From: JAATFS01 sp037145635
GTDB lineage: Bacteria; Pseudomonadota; Gammaproteobacteria; Xanthomonadales; Xanthomonadaceae
Assembly (NCBI GenBank): GCA_037145635.1
Contig: JBBCXB010000004.1
Coordinates: 310,001 to 374,000 of the forward strand
Length of the DNA: 64,000 nucleotides
Reading direction: 5' to 3'
The translations under genes were made by a program, and so were the position numbers. The notes beneath the pieces are model-generated. The model saw only the letters and a program-made list of their open reading frames with translations, was not told where the DNA came from and did no database searches. Below, one piece after another: positions 63,509 to 64,000 of this stretch. Position 1 is the first letter of the stretch. Each line of letters starts with the position of its first letter.

Positions 63509-64000
63509 GCGCGGAGTCCTTGTAGGTCGCGTTCGGCATCGACGGCGTAGGCGGCCGAGCCGAGCAGGCCGGCGTGCGGGTGCATCACTGCCAGGGAGGG
63601 CACCCGCGACATGATCGCGGAGAACCGGCCCTTGTTCTCGAAGCGCTGGCGGAAGCCCGAATGCTTGAGGGCCTCGAGCATCTTCGGCACCAGGCCGCCG
63701 GTCAGGAACACGCCGTCCCAGGCGCCCTGCATCAGCACCATGTCGCCGGCGATCGCGCCGAAGATCGCGCAGAACAGGTCGATCGTGCGCGCGGCGCGCA
63801 TGTCGCCGGCCGCCGCGCGCGCGGTGATGTCCTTGGGCAGCAGCGGGCCCGGGTCGATGCCGCCGATCTCGCTGAGCGCGCGGTGGATGTTGACCAGGCC
63901 GGGGCCGCAGATCAGGCGTTCGTTGGAGACGCGCCCGAACTGCTCGGACAGGATCTCCAGGATGCGGATCTCCTCCGGGGTGCCCGGCGGGAAGCTCACG
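63505..64000 (-). CDS. glk: Glucokinase, C-terminal part (cut by the window edge)
   Basis: The last 164 or so codons of a glucokinase of the E. coli Glk type: ICGPGLVNIHRAL, FCAIFGAIAGDMVLMQGAWDGVFLTGGLVPK and the C-terminal VPSLAVMHPHAGLLGSAAYA. The frame stays open past the right edge, so the N-terminal ATP and sugar-binding half is outside the window. First visible gene of the glk-pgl-edd-eda operon. It phosphorylates glucose imported without a PTS. Confidence 0.93.
   Translation of the reverse strand, partial: VSFPPGTPEEIRILEILSEQFGRVSNERLICGPGLVNIHRALSEIGGIDPGPLLPKDITARAAAGDMRAARTIDLFCAIFGAIAGDMVLMQGAWDGVFLTGGLVPKMLEALKHSGFRQRFENKGRFSAIMSRVPSLAVMHPHAGLLGSAAYAVDAERDLQGLRA

Overview
The window is GC-rich chromosomal DNA from a gammaproteobacterium of the Xanthomonadaceae (Luteimonas/Lysobacter/Pseudoxanthomonas-like). 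This rests on gene content and order, not on a database search: cmk-rpsA-ihfB-lapA-lapB running into a WecA-type transferase, a CapD/WbpM dehydratase and galU; a C-minus 41-residue L36; the agmatine pathway genes aguA/aguB; a compact glk-pgl-edd-eda operon; an HxlR operator of the TAGTT/AACTA type; and a GGGAATC-type intergenic repeat. I see no insertion sequence, prophage, integrase or CRISPR array. Almost everything is core or near-core genome, with genes packed tightly and many stop/start overlaps (ATGA, GTGA, TGATG).

Layout: 9-5822, a sugar-uptake operon (two ABC permeases, a large secreted discoidin/six-hairpin-type protein, an exported endonuclease/exonuclease/phosphatase-fold protein). 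5939-10085, minus-strand genes: TraB-family membrane protein, aguB and aguA (agmatine to putrescine), a small exported protein, rpmJ. 10269-18548, plus-strand information-processing and envelope genes: cmk, rpsA, ihfB, lapA, lapB, a GT4 transferase, capD/wbpM and galU. 18878-23353, DUF1244 gene, folD, guaB, guaA. 23511-25310, an MFS exporter diverging from its HxlR regulator. 25492-27111, a GGDEF protein with a degenerate EAL domain. 27209-29166, mntH diverging from mntR over an MntR-box palindrome. 29163-30338, tadA and orn. 30408-34717, mscS and ppsA diverging from ppsR. 34810-35859, a DUF1249 gene and a NUDIX gene. 35992-39671, polyhydroxybutyrate genes (bdhA, phaE, phaC) around pssA. 39668-42361, small membrane or exported genes and an FAD oxidoreductase. 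42481-44835, tex. 44923-49146, a response regulator and a 1263-residue hybrid sensor kinase. 49476-50425, five tRNAs, including a tandemly duplicated Ala(GGC)-Glu(TTC) pair. 50835-51679, two single-heme cytochromes c. 51882-59601, an RND pump with one adaptor and two permeases. 60086-64000, the Entner-Doudoroff operon, running off the right edge inside glk.

Several genes form working units. aguA and aguB are consecutive steps to putrescine. glk, pgl, edd and eda take glucose to pyruvate and glyceraldehyde-3-phosphate, lacking only zwf here. ppsR controls ppsA across a shared intergenic region. mntR and the HxlR gene each face the transporter they probably repress. phaE and phaC form a class III PHA synthase. 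lapA and lapB link ribosomal/IHF expression to control of LPS synthesis. I found no convincing undescribed multi-gene system. The most useful leads are the sugar ABC/discoidin/phosphatase operon, the tandem RND permeases with unusual insertions, a split cytochrome c4-like pair, a gene that appears to use CTG as start, and several intergenic palindromes and repeats.
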